DNA of 21,930 nt, taken from contig DATAXV010000201.1 of assembly GCA_036272915.1 (NCBI GenBank), forward strand, positions 1-21,930. The letters run 5' to 3'. Of this stretch, positions 13,985 to 21,690 are shown one piece after another; within the stretch, counting starts at the first letter, position 1, and each line of letters starts with the position of its first letter. Source of the DNA: DATAXV01 sp036272915. Its GTDB lineage: Bacteria > Chloroflexota > Dormibacteria > Dormibacterales > Dormibacteraceae. Both the position numbers and the translations under genes were made by a program. The notes under the pieces are model-generated. The model made no database searches, was not told where the DNA came from, and worked only from the letters and a program-made list of their open reading frames with translations.

Positions 13985-14312
13985 TCAGGTTGCGCTCCGT
14001 AGGTCACTGGTCGCGGAGCCCTGGTGCGCCTGGTCATCGACCGTGAGGTCCGGTCCGCAGCAGCGCCTGCGCCGCCCCTGCACCATCACGTCGCCGTCCC
14101 CCGCGGCCTCGCCGGCCCGCGAGGCGCTGATGACGGCGGGGGTCGCATTCATCTCGCTGAACACCTGTCCGCTCGATCCCGGGTCGTGGCGCCGGTCGAG
14201 CCGGTTGAAGAGCCGGAAACCAGTCGATTCCCAGCGGAGCATCCAGGCTGTCCTGCGGCCCGGTGACGTAGCCGCCCAGGGAGATGGTCATGTCGAGCCG
14301 GATGCGTGCCAT
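13985..14312 (-). pseudogene. Decayed RibD C-terminal/DHFR-family reductase gene
   Basis: The 5' end is intact: a GGGAGG ribosome site seven bases before ATG 14312, then MARIRLDMTISLGGYVTGPQ, the classic N-terminus of DHFR-like proteins ('M..i..dmtvSLDGfvaGP.d'). After GIDWF (near 14217) the frame shifts to LFNRLDRRHD...VFSEMNATPAVI, then about 50 expected residues (including the GRRTf region) are missing before AGEAAGDGDVMVQG. Two further shifts near 14075 and 14053 are needed to read GAAQALLRTG and LTVDDQAHQ, and the VPVLLG..RLF end is absent. At least three frame changes plus an internal deletion make this a pseudogene rather than a sequencing error. The SLGGY motif also has Gly where Asp is usual. 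Confidence 0.8.
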
Positions 14313-14337
14313 GTGGGTACCTCCCACCGATTCGCGA

Positions 14338-14537
14338 TCACCAGGCGGTCCCGGTCGACAGCCTCTCCGCCACCATCGAACGGCTGTCGGGGGCGGGACT
14401 GAGACCTGGCCCGCCGGAGCTCCCGGCTCGCTCCCTGGAGCCCCGGACCTGGTGGATCTCCGACCCCGACGGCCAGCGAACTGGTGGAGTGGCCGCCGGG
14501 CCACCCCAGCGGGATCTCCGCCACCGACATCGGATGA
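14338..14537 (+). pseudogene. 3' fragment of a VOC/glyoxalase-like gene, frameshifted
   Basis: On the plus strand a frame reads HQAVPVDSLSATIERLSGAG...TWWISDPDGQ, matching the second half of a vicinal-oxygen-chelate domain ('H.af.VDDL.AT..RL...G....ffrDPDGn'). Around 14478-14482 one base appears lost; the next frame then reads ELVEWPPGHPSGISATDIG and stops at 14535-14537, a typical VOC ending. The N-terminal half is missing: upstream sequence is the ribosome site and start of the divergent DHFR-like pseudogene. It is therefore a truncated and frameshifted remnant. Confidence 0.72.
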
Positions 14538-14666
14538 GCACCCCGACGGGATCCCCGAGGGACCGGCGGGGGGGGCCTGCCGGTCGGCCGCCCCTGAGAC
14601 CGCGACGAGGGCGGCGCCGTCGTCCACCGTCGAGAGGACGGTGGAGGCGCCGCGACCGGCCGCGGC

Positions 14667-15830
14667 TCAGAGACGTCCTGCCCAGTCCCGCTCGAGCGCC
14701 GCGGCCAGGGCGAGCAGGTCGCGCTCGCCGGCGAAGTGGCCGACCACCTGGATGCCGACGGCCGGTCCCGGGGCCGGGGCGGGCAGGGCGACGACCGGGT
14801 GCCCGGTGGTGTTGAAGGGCCGGGTGTAGTCGCTCAGCAGGCCCCGATCGTGCGGTCCCTCGACGAGCGGCGCGACGACGCGCACGGTGGGAAGGAGGAT
14901 GCCGTCCCAGCCGGCCAGCGCCTGCTCGACCTCGGTGCGCGCCCTGGCCTGGGCAGCCAGCGCCTCGACGTAGTCGCGGCGGGGTACCTGGAGACCCACC
15001 TCGAGCAGGCCGCGGATGTCGGCGCCGTAGCGCTCCGGGTGCCGCTCCAGCCAGCGGCGGTGCAGCGCGGCCGCCTCGACGCGGAGGATGATCGCGCCGA
15101 CGTCGACCAGGCGCTGCTGGTCGGGGAAGGGGATCCGGGGCAGGTCGCCGGCGACCCGGCGCCAGGCTCGGTCGGTGTCCTGGTCGAGGTCCTCGCCCCA
15201 GCCCTCGGGGACGGCCAGGCGGAAGCGCTCGAGCGGCGGCGGAGAGGAGGGGACGAGATCCTCCATCCCGCTCAGGATCTCGAGGGCGGCGGCGCAGGAG
15301 GCGACGTCGGGCCCGAGCGGTCCGACCGTGTCCAGGGTGCGGCTCAGCGGGAAGACGCCCTCGGTGTCGACGCGGCCGATGGTCGGCTTCAAGCCGACCA
15401 CGCCGCAGAAGGCGGCGGGCACTCGGATCGACCCGCCGGTGTCGGTGCCGATGGCCCAGTCGCAGAGGCCGAGCGCGACCGCCGCCGCGGAGCCGCCCGA
15501 CGATCCGCCGGCGACGCGGCCCGGGTACCTGGGGTTGGGGACCGTTCCGTAGTGGGGGTTGATGCTGGTCAGCCCGTAGGCGAACTCGTGCAGATTGGCC
15601 TTGCCGACGCAGACGCCGTCCCTGGCCCGGAGTCCCCGGAGCAGGGGCGCGTCCTCGGCCGCCGGCTCCTCGGGAAGGACGGTCGCGCCCGCCGTGGTGA
15701 CGGTGCCGGCGACGTCGACGAGGTCCTTGACCGCGACCAGGGGCCCCGTGCCCTGTTCCTCGGTGAGGGAGATGAAGACGTGGGCAGCCTCCGGAGCGGA
15801 GGCACGCTGGCGCGCCTGGTCGGGTGTCAT
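14667..15830 (-). CDS. Amidase-signature family amidase
   Basis: 387-residue amidase-signature hydrolase, somewhat shorter than the usual ~450-500. The Ser-cisSer-Lys triad is visible: K35 in PLVAVKDLVDVAG, cis-Ser110 in VAGGSSGGSAAAVALG and nucleophile Ser134 in GTDTGGSIRVPAAFCGVVGLKPT, with the conserved 24-residue spacing between the two serines. The C-terminal half carries GWDGILLPTVRVVAPL and FNTTGHPVVALPA as in GatA/AtzF-like enzymes. No gatB or gatC is nearby, so this is a catabolic or detoxifying amidase (amide or urea-type substrate) rather than tRNA-dependent amidotransferase. The next upstream gene ends 20 bp before its start, on the same strand. Confidence 0.92.
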   Translation of the reverse strand: MTPDQARQRASAPEAAHVFISLTEEQGTGPLVAVKDLVDVAGTVTTAGATVLPEEPAAEDAPLLRGLRARDGVCVGKANLHEFAYGLTSINPHYGTVPNPRYPGRVAGGSSGGSAAAVALGLCDWAIGTDTGGSIRVPAAFCGVVGLKPTIGRVDTEGVFPLSRTLDTVGPLGPDVASCAAALEILSGMEDLVPSSPPPLERFRLAVPEGWGEDLDQDTDRAWRRVAGDLPRIPFPDQQRLVDVGAIILRVEAAALHRRWLERHPERYGADIRGLLEVGLQVPRRDYVEALAAQARARTEVEQALAGWDGILLPTVRVVAPLVEGPHDRGLLSDYTRPFNTTGHPVVALPAPAPGPAVGIQVVGHFAGERDLLALAAALERDWAGRL

Positions 15831-15850
15831 GGCCGCCGACTATAGCCGCG

Positions 15851-16948
15851 TCAGGCCGGCCAGCGGACGAGGAAGGTGACGTGCCGCCGGCGGAAGACGC
15901 TGCCGCCCCCGGCGCCCACGCGGTGGGCGGTGCTGGGGAAGGCGTCGATGTGCAGCTGGTCGGGACTGGGCCGCTGCCTCCGCCACCGGCGGTAGGCGGC
16001 GATGAGATCGGCGGCGAGCCGCTCGGCGACGCCGTAGAGGCCGACCCGGACCAGGTCGTCCTCGGCCTCGAGCAGGGCCGCGCCGTCCTCGTCGGCGATC
16101 CCGAAGGCGAGGCCCCGGCCGGGGCCGAGCAGGACGCTCAGGTAGCGGCCGTCGGTCAGCGCCAGCCACGATTCGAAAGATCCCAGACCGGCGGCGGGCA
16201 TCGTCGTCTCCGTGCGGTGTGGCTCCTCCACCAGCCAGCGGCGCGAGGAGGTCCGGGGGGCGGCGCCGTTCGGACGCTGAAGCTCCCCCCGGATGGGCAT
16301 GAAGGTGCACCAGTGGACGGCCTCGCTCTCCAGGTGGTCGATGTGGCCGATGAAGGCGACCGAGAACTGGATCGGGCCGCGGAGGCGCAGGGGCAGGACC
16401 AGCCTCGCCGCCGGCGCCAGCTGCGCCGTCCAGGCGGGCGGGATGTCGTCCGAGCTGGCGGTGACGATGACGGCGTCGTAGGGGGCGCTGCCGGGCCAGC
16501 CCTCGGCGCCGTCCGCGCAGATCACCTCGACCCCGTCGACCCCGGCGGCGGCCAGGTGCCGGCGGGCGGCGGCGCTGACGTCGGGATCGATGTCGACCGA
16601 GGTGACGGAGCCCTCGCCGCCGACCAGCTGCCGGCAGAGCGCGGCGTTGTACCCGCTGCCGGTGCCGATCTCGAGAACCCTGGATCCCGGGGTGAGCCGG
16701 AGCTGCTCCAGCATCAGGGCCATGATCGAGGGCTGCGAGGAGGAGGAGATGGCGTGGCCGTCGGCGTCGGTCTTGATCGGCACCGCCGCGTCCTCGTAGG
16801 CCTGCTCGAGGGGGACGTGGGGGATGAAGAGGTGCCGGGGGACGGCGAGGAAGGCCCGCTCCACCGCATCGAGGTGCAGCGAGCCGGTGGTTCGCAGGTG
16901 GTCGATCATCGACCGGTTCCTCTCCCGTTCCTCCATTTCGGGAGGCAT
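15851..16948 (-). CDS. Protein-L-isoaspartate O-methyltransferase-like protein with C-terminal extension
   Basis: 365-residue SAM-dependent methyltransferase. The first ~190 residues are PCMT-like: AVERAFLAVPRHLFIP, AISSSSQPSIMALMLEQL (PCMT substrate loop) and motif I VLEIGTGSGYNAAL (91-104), then SVDIDPD and YDAVIVTASSDDIPPAW. PCMT enzymes normally end near 210-220; here ~150 further residues follow (SFESWLALTDGRYLSVLLGPGRGLAFGIADEDG...), as in actinobacterial two-domain variants, some of which modify ribosomal peptides. No precursor peptide or lanthipeptide synthase gene was seen, so protein repair or an unknown target is equally possible. The ATG at 16948 is used; ATG 16909 (MIDHLRTTG) has a GGAGAGG site nine bases upstream and is a good alternative. 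Confidence 0.82.
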   Translation of the reverse strand: MPPEMEERERNRSMIDHLRTTGSLHLDAVERAFLAVPRHLFIPHVPLEQAYEDAAVPIKTDADGHAISSSSQPSIMALMLEQLRLTPGSRVLEIGTGSGYNAALCRQLVGGEGSVTSVDIDPDVSAAARRHLAAAGVDGVEVICADGAEGWPGSAPYDAVIVTASSDDIPPAWTAQLAPAARLVLPLRLRGPIQFSVAFIGHIDHLESEAVHWCTFMPIRGELQRPNGAAPRTSSRRWLVEEPHRTETTMPAAGLGSFESWLALTDGRYLSVLLGPGRGLAFGIADEDGAALLEAEDDLVRVGLYGVAERLAADLIAAYRRWRRQRPSPDQLHIDAFPSTAHRVGAGGGSVFRRRHVTFLVRWPA

Positions 16949-16974
16949 CCCGATCCCAACCGTACGCGGTCTGT

Positions 16975-17022
16975 CCCGGCTTGGGCCGGGGAGCCGACCT
17001 CGCCCGGCGATCAGACCGGGCG
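16975..17022 (-). terminator. Tandem GC hairpins at the end of the MFS gene (possible terminator)
   Basis: CGCCCGG (17001-17007) pairs with CCGGGCG (17016-17022) across the MFS stop codon, and CCCGGC-TTGG-GCCGGG (16975-16990) follows. Two strong stems in tandem without a T-tract resemble the GC-only terminators of high-GC bacteria. The gap to the methyltransferase start is only ~60 bp, so partial read-through is possible. Confidence 0.35.
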
Positions 17023-19053
17023 GCCGTTCTCCGACGCCGCCTGGTCGAGGCCGCGGTTCTCGACGCCGGCCTCCTCGTCCGCGAGCGGCAACCCCTGCTC
17101 CACCGGCATCAGGCGGCCTCCGAGCTGGCGCAGGAGCCGGTCCCAGAGGCGCTGGAACTCTTCCGACTCGACGGTGTAGCCGGTCGTCATCCGCACCACC
17201 TGGGGGAGCAGCCGCGGGTAGCCGGAGAGGGCGAACGCCATCAGCCTGAGCGCCGTCGGGTCGAGGGCCGGCTCGACCAGCCCCTGCCGCTGGCGGAGGC
17301 GGATCTCGTCGACCTGGCGGTCGATCGCCTCCTGCCTCTCCGGCTCGTGCGGGACATGCCCGGAGCCGAGGGCGAGCGCCTCCTGGGCCAGGTACCGGTA
17401 CCAGGCGAGGTCCTCGTCGGCGCGCTCGAAGTGGTGGACGAGGAACTCGTCCAGGTTGGGGGGCGCCTCCTCGACCCGCGCCGCGCGCCGCGCGATCTCC
17501 TCCTCGATCATGCCGTTGAGCAGGCGGTCGACGCCGCGGCCTCCGGTCAGGAAGTAGAAGGAGTAGGCGAGACCGGCGAGGCGGTCGGGGATGCGCTCGA
17601 GGAGGACGTTGGGCCTGCCTGTCACCGGCAGGCCCCAGACCAGGGCCATGCTCAGCGTCGCCAGCCCGGCCAGGAAGGGCAGGGTGTCGGAGTAGGCGGC
17701 GAGGTAGCGGGAGGCGGAGCTTCCAGAGTGCTGGTCACCGAGGGCGACGAAGAAGATCAGGCCGACCACGGCGACGCCCATCGCCTGGCCCAGCTGGAAG
17801 GAGGTGGCGAGCACGCCCGAGGCGGATCCGGCGTCGCGCGGCGAGACGCCGGAGAGGACGGTCCCGATGAGCGGTGCCATGGCCAGGCCCTGGCCGACGC
17901 CGGTCACGAGCAGGCCGGGGAGCAGGTTCCAGCCGGAGAGGTGCACACCGGCGGCGTGCACGGCGAGGAGCGCCCCGAGCCAGCCGGCGGCGGTGAGCAG
18001 GAACCCGACGCTGAGGACGTGGCGGCCCATTCGGGGCACCAGCCTCGGCGCGACCAGCGACCCGGCGATGAAGCCGAGACCGCCGGGCAGGAAGGTCAGA
18101 CCGGCGGCGAGGGCGCTGAAGCCGAGGCCGACCTGGAGCGTCACCGAGCTGTAGATCAGGAAACCCGAGAAGGACGAGTAGAAGAGGAGCCCGAGCAGGC
18201 AGCCGATCGGAAAGCCCCGGGTGGCGAAGGACCGCGGGTTGATCAGCGGCGACCCGCCCCCGCTGTCGACCCGCCGCTCGGTCCGGCCGAGGATGACGAA
18301 GGCGAGCGGGGAGAGGACGAGCAGCACCACCAGCGCCGGCGGCCAGCCCGCGTCCTGACCGCTGAGCAGGGGCAGGACGAGCATGACCATCGACGCGGTG
18401 AGCATGAGAACGCCGGCGTAGTCGAGGCGGGCCCGACCCGGCGCCCTGGTCCTGGGCAGGATGACCACGGCCCCGGCCAGCGCCACCACGCCGACGAGCA
18501 CCAGGAGCAGGAACGCGGGTCGCCAGGAGAGGCCGAGCACATTCAGGCTGATCAGCGCTCCGCCGAGGAGCTGCCCGGCGACGAAGGCGACGCCGATGCT
18601 GACGCCGAACAGGCCGAGCGCCCGGTTCCGCTCATCGCCCTCGAAGCTGTCCTGGATGATGGACAGGATCTGGGGGTAGAGCAGAGCCGCGCCCGCGCCC
18701 TGGACGACGCGCATGGCGATGAGGACGCCGATGCTCGGAGCGAGGCCACCGGCCAGCGCGCCAGCGGTGAAGATGGCCAGCCCGGCCACCAACACGTTCC
18801 GCCGGCCGGCGATATCGCCGAGCCTGCCGCCGGTGATCAGGAGGACGGCGTAGGCCAGCGAATAGGCGGCGATGACGAACTCGGCGGAGCCGTAGCCGGC
18901 GTGCAGGGAGGAGCGGATCGAGGGGAGGGCGAGATTGGCGACCGAGGAGGCCAGGACGACCAGGAAGCCGGACAGGAGCAGGACGCCTAGGACCAGCCAC
19001 CGACGCGAGGCATCGATCGCGCCCTTCGCCTGCACGCTATCCGCGCTCTTCAT
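17011..19053 (-). CDS. EmrB/QacA-type MFS drug exporter fused to a TetR-like sensor domain
   Basis: 680 residues. Residues ~17-477 form a 14-TM DHA2-type proton-driven exporter: motif A GGRLGDIAGRR (75-85), MRVVQGAGAALLYPQ (motif B region), motif C-like GVAFVAGQLLGG (154-165) and a long central loop after PLINPRSFATRG. About 195 further residues follow. They are soluble and helical and read like a TetR-family C-terminal ligand-binding domain: SFYFLTGGRGVDRLLNGMIEEEIARRA (498-), NLDEFLVHHFERADEDLAWYRYLAQEAL, RQVDEIRLRQRQGLVEPALDPTALRLMAFALSG and FQRLWDRLLRQLG. The DNA-binding helix-turn-helix is missing. ATG 19053 is chosen: GGAGG lies seven bases upstream; ATG 19059 is too close to it, and a frame to 19212 is unsupported. 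Substrate: probably a lipophilic toxicant. Confidence 0.85.
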   Translation of the reverse strand: MKSADSVQAKGAIDASRRWLVLGVLLLSGFLVVLASSVANLALPSIRSSLHAGYGSAEFVIAAYSLAYAVLLITGGRLGDIAGRRNVLVAGLAIFTAGALAGGLAPSIGVLIAMRVVQGAGAALLYPQILSIIQDSFEGDERNRALGLFGVSIGVAFVAGQLLGGALISLNVLGLSWRPAFLLLVLVGVVALAGAVVILPRTRAPGRARLDYAGVLMLTASMVMLVLPLLSGQDAGWPPALVVLLVLSPLAFVILGRTERRVDSGGGSPLINPRSFATRGFPIGCLLGLLFYSSFSGFLIYSSVTLQVGLGFSALAAGLTFLPGGLGFIAGSLVAPRLVPRMGRHVLSVGFLLTAAGWLGALLAVHAAGVHLSGWNLLPGLLVTGVGQGLAMAPLIGTVLSGVSPRDAGSASGVLATSFQLGQAMGVAVVGLIFFVALGDQHSGSSASRYLAAYSDTLPFLAGLATLSMALVWGLPVTGRPNVLLERIPDRLAGLAYSFYFLTGGRGVDRLLNGMIEEEIARRAARVEEAPPNLDEFLVHHFERADEDLAWYRYLAQEALALGSGHVPHEPERQEAIDRQVDEIRLRQRQGLVEPALDPTALRLMAFALSGYPRLLPQVVRMTTGYTVESEEFQRLWDRLLRQLGGRLMPVEQGLPLADEEAGVENRGLDQAASENGRPV

Positions 19054-19263
19054 CTCCATTCCTCCCTGGCTGCCGTCATCCGGGCGCAGGGCAGGTCCTG
19101 GCGCCAACCCTCGAATACTCCCGCGCCCGGCACGCAACCGACCATGCTCCACCGGATCGAATTGCATCAGGGTAGCGGGAAAGTGGATGCCGCGACGGGC
19201 ACTGTGTGACATGCTGGCCCGCCCGCCGGTCGCGCCGGATCGGCCCCACCCGGGCCTGGGCGC

Positions 19264-19641
19264 TCAGCCGGCGAACGCCGTCATGCGGATCGAGACCAGG
19301 ATGCCGGGAATCTCGACGCCGAGCTTGGCGACATGGCGCGTCGGCGGCTCGGCCGGAAACCAGGTCGCGTACTCCTCGTTCATGCCGGCGAAGTCCGCCG
19401 GGTCGGTCAGGAGCACGCCGACCTCGACGACGTCATCCAACGTCGCGCCGGCGGCGCGGAGGACCGCCCGGCAGTTGGTGAGCGCCTGCCGGGTCTGTTG
19501 CTGAATCGTCGGGCCGGCCAGGCCTCCGGTGCTGACGTCGATGCCGACCAGGCCGGCGACGTGGACGTGCCCTCCGGCTCTGATCCCCTGGCTGTACAGC
19601 GGCGAGCTGGGCGCGTCGGGTGTGCTGATGACCTCTCGCAT
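19264..19641 (-). CDS. RidA/YjgF family protein
   Basis: 125-residue trimeric RidA-type protein; characterised members hydrolyse reactive enamine/imine intermediates from PLP enzymes. Family landmarks: YSQGIRAGGHVHVAGLVGID, QTRQALTNCRAVLRAAGATLDDVVEVGVLLTD and NEEYATWFP. The catalytic Arg is R102 in PPTRHVAKLG. The C-terminal 'VEIE.iA' segment reads VSIRMTAF, so the usual acidic residue is absent; this places it outside canonical RidA and its substrate may differ. It lies between the MFS gene and endonuclease IV, all on the minus strand, with gaps of 210 and 70 bp. Confidence 0.9.
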   Translation of the reverse strand: MREVISTPDAPSSPLYSQGIRAGGHVHVAGLVGIDVSTGGLAGPTIQQQTRQALTNCRAVLRAAGATLDDVVEVGVLLTDPADFAGMNEEYATWFPAEPPTRHVAKLGVEIPGILVSIRMTAFAG

Positions 19642-19711
19642 CCGTCAAGGGTGGTCGCGACCGGCATCGCCGTCCAGCCCGAGCTCGGCCGCCCCGTCCC
19701 GGCCTTCGCTC

Positions 19712-20584
19712 TCAGCCGCCGCCGGCGAGGCGGCGCAGCACCTCGAGGTTGGCCGCGTCGGGGCCCTTCCCCTCCAGGCCCGGTACCTCGAGCACGAAGG
19801 GGATGGAGGCCAGACGCGAGTCGTGGAGGAGGGTGCCGAAGCCGACCTCGCCGATCTCGCCCAGGCCGATGTTGGCGTGGCGGTCGCGGTTGGAGCCGAG
19901 GCCGGTCTGGGAGTCGTTGCAGTGGACCAGCTCGAGCCGGTCGAGGCCGACCACGCGATCCCACTCGGCGAGGGTGGCGGCGACGTCCTCGGGCCGGCGC
20001 AGGTCGTAGCCGGAGGCGAAGGCGTGGCAGGTGTCGAAGCAGACGCCGATGCGGGGGTCGGGCACGGCGTCGAGCATCGCCCGGATCTCCTCGAAGCGCG
20101 CCCCGACGCAGTCCCCGCTGCCGGCGTTGTTCTCGATCAGCAGCCGCGCCCGCCGCGGGTCGGCGCGCTCCATCACCCGCTCCAGGTGGCCGACGATGGT
20201 CGGCAGCGACTGCTCGAACCCGACCCCCTTGTGGCTGCCGGTGTGGAAGACGACGCCGGTGATGCCGAGCTGGTCGGCGGTTCGCAGGTAGCCGGCCAGG
20301 GTCGACTCCGAGCGCTGGCGGAGCGTGGAGTCGGTCCCGGCCAGGTTGATCAGGTAGACGGCATGGAAGTAGTAGGGCGGCCTGCCCGCCCGCGCGTACG
20401 CCTCCTCGAAGACGGTGATCCGCTCCGGCTCGAGCTTGGGCGAGCCCCAGTAGTGCGGCGGGGTGGGGTGGACCTGGATGGCCTCGGCCCCCATCGCTGC
20501 CGCCCGATCCAGAGCGAGATGGAGGCCACCCCGGGATTCGACATGGGCGCCGAGGATGGGCATCACCGGGACAGTCTGGGCCAT
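19712..20584 (-). CDS. nfo: Endonuclease IV (deoxyribonuclease IV, AP endonuclease)
   Basis: 290-residue base-excision-repair enzyme that nicks 5' of abasic sites using three zinc ions. All nine metal ligands are visible: H74 (YYFHAVYLINLA), H114 (VVFHTGSHKG), E151 (LLIENNAGSG), D184 and H187 (VCFDTCHAFASGYD), H221 (LVHCNDSQ), D234 and H236 (NRDRHANIGLGEIG) and E266 (FVLEVPGLEGKG). GAHVESRGG at the N-terminus is the family opening. ENNAG and LEVPG are mild variants of ENTAG and LETPG. ATG 20584 is used; ATG 20563 (MPILGAHV) is possible. Its start codon lies in one arm of an inverted repeat shared with the divergent upstream region. Confidence 0.96.
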   Translation of the reverse strand: MAQTVPVMPILGAHVESRGGLHLALDRAAAMGAEAIQVHPTPPHYWGSPKLEPERITVFEEAYARAGRPPYYFHAVYLINLAGTDSTLRQRSESTLAGYLRTADQLGITGVVFHTGSHKGVGFEQSLPTIVGHLERVMERADPRRARLLIENNAGSGDCVGARFEEIRAMLDAVPDPRIGVCFDTCHAFASGYDLRRPEDVAATLAEWDRVVGLDRLELVHCNDSQTGLGSNRDRHANIGLGEIGEVGFGTLLHDSRLASIPFVLEVPGLEGKGPDAANLEVLRRLAGGG

Positions 20585-20646
20585 CGGAGGGCGCGCCGGG
20601 CAGCCCGATCCTGCTAGCGTGACAGCAGCCTGGGCGCCTCCGATGG
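20581..20646. promoter_or_regulatory. Inverted repeat and candidate promoter in the nfo / nucleotidyltransferase divergent region
   Basis: CCATCGGAGGGCGC (20581-20594) is matched by GCGCCTCCGATGG (20634-20646), 13 bp with one extra G, around a 39-bp spacer. The left arm contains the nfo start codon. A plus-strand -10-like TAGCGT lies at 20615-20620 between the arms; no good -35 is visible. Confidence 0.3.
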
Positions 20647-20702
20647 GGCGCCGGACGGAGGGTTAGGAGGTCGGCATCGACCTCGTGCTGCGGTGATCTG
20701 CG

Positions 20703-21686
20703 ATGTGCGTCTACCTGTTGAGCGAACTCGACCTTCCCATACGAGGGCGAACCTACGAGGAGCCCGAAGAGCCGCACATTGCCATCGTCAGGGGCTCTGA
20801 CATCGATGTCGCGCTTGACCATATCGACCTCCGCCCCGACTGCCGCGCCCTGGCCGTCCTCGGCGCCCCCGACGAGCCGCCCGATCTGGAGCTGCTGGGC
20901 GGCAGGCGGCTGTTCGTCTCCGACGCCGACGGTGACCGCATGCGCGCCCTGGTCGAGGCCGGGGAGGTGGCGGGGGCCGAGGTCGAGTGGTACCGAGGCC
21001 CCCGGGTCCCCTTCGACCGGATCGCCGCCTGGGCGCTGCCGGTCGGCGCGGTCGTCCTCGCCGCGGGCAGGGCCAGCGTGCTCGGCCGCGACAAGCTCCT
21101 GCTCGAGGTGGGGGGCAGGGCCCTGGTGAGGCGGGCGATCGAGTCGGCGACGGAGGGCGGCTGCCAGACCGTGCACGCCGTCTACGCCGACGAGGGGGTG
21201 CGTGCCGAGATCGGCGACGAGGCGGTCCCCGTCCTCAACCCCGAGGCCGCCAGCCGCGGTCCGATCTCGTCGATTCAGATCGGCCTGCAGTCGATGCCGG
21301 AGGACGTGGCCGGCGCCCTGGTCCTCCTCGGCGACCAGCCGCTGGTCGGCGCCGGCACCGTCCGCAGGCTGCTCCGCTGCTGGCGCCAGGAGGGGACGCC
21401 GCCGGCGCTGGCCGCCGACTACGGCGACGGCTGGCGGCCACCGCTGCTGCTCGACCGCTGCCTGTGGCCGGACGTGTACGAGCTCCGGGGGCCCGAGGAC
21501 GACCTGGCCGCCCTGCTTCGGGCCCGGCCGGGGCTGCTCGGCACGGCGCCCGCCGAGGGGAGGGCCGACGACGTCGACACCTCCGACGACTACGCTCGCA
21601 TCGTCCAGCTCTTCGGCCGCCAGGGAACGGAGCCGAGCCCCCCCTCGAGCAACGGGGCGGCGGGGGGACCGCGGTCCCCAGAATGA
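20703..21686 (+). CDS. MobA/MocA-like nucleotidyltransferase with unusual N-terminal region
   Basis: 327 residues. Residues ~113-305 form a GT-A nucleotidyltransferase of the MobA/MocA (molybdenum-cofactor nucleotidyltransferase) type: VGAVVLAAGRASVLGRDKLLLEVGG (family LAAGxSxRMGxxKxLL; R-M is V-L here, K131 kept), VLNPEAASRGPISSIQIGL, metal-binding D211 in LLGDQPLVG, and RPPLLLDRCLWPDVYELRGPEDDLAALL. The first ~110 residues do not match a domain I know. The only strong ribosome site, AGGAGG (20665-20670), is 32 bases before the ATG and is separated from it by an in-frame TGA (20694), so the true start is uncertain; the core enzyme could begin later. No molybdenum-enzyme gene is in view. It precedes purB by five bases. 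Confidence 0.75.
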   Translation: MCVYLLSELDLPIRGRTYEEPEEPHIAIVRGSDIDVALDHIDLRPDCRALAVLGAPDEPPDLELLGGRRLFVSDADGDRMRALVEAGEVAGAEVEWYRGPRVPFDRIAAWALPVGAVVLAAGRASVLGRDKLLLEVGGRALVRRAIESATEGGCQTVHAVYADEGVRAEIGDEAVPVLNPEAASRGPISSIQIGLQSMPEDVAGALVLLGDQPLVGAGTVRRLLRCWRQEGTPPALAADYGDGWRPPLLLDRCLWPDVYELRGPEDDLAALLRARPGLLGTAPAEGRADDVDTSDDYARIVQLFGRQGTEPSPPSSNGAAGGPRSPE

Positions 21687-21690
21687 GGGT

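Noticed and set aside
16981..18990. 669-codon open frame on the plus strand
   Set aside because: Shadow of the MFS gene, with repetitive Glu/Gly/Asp/Gln composition and no recognisable domain.
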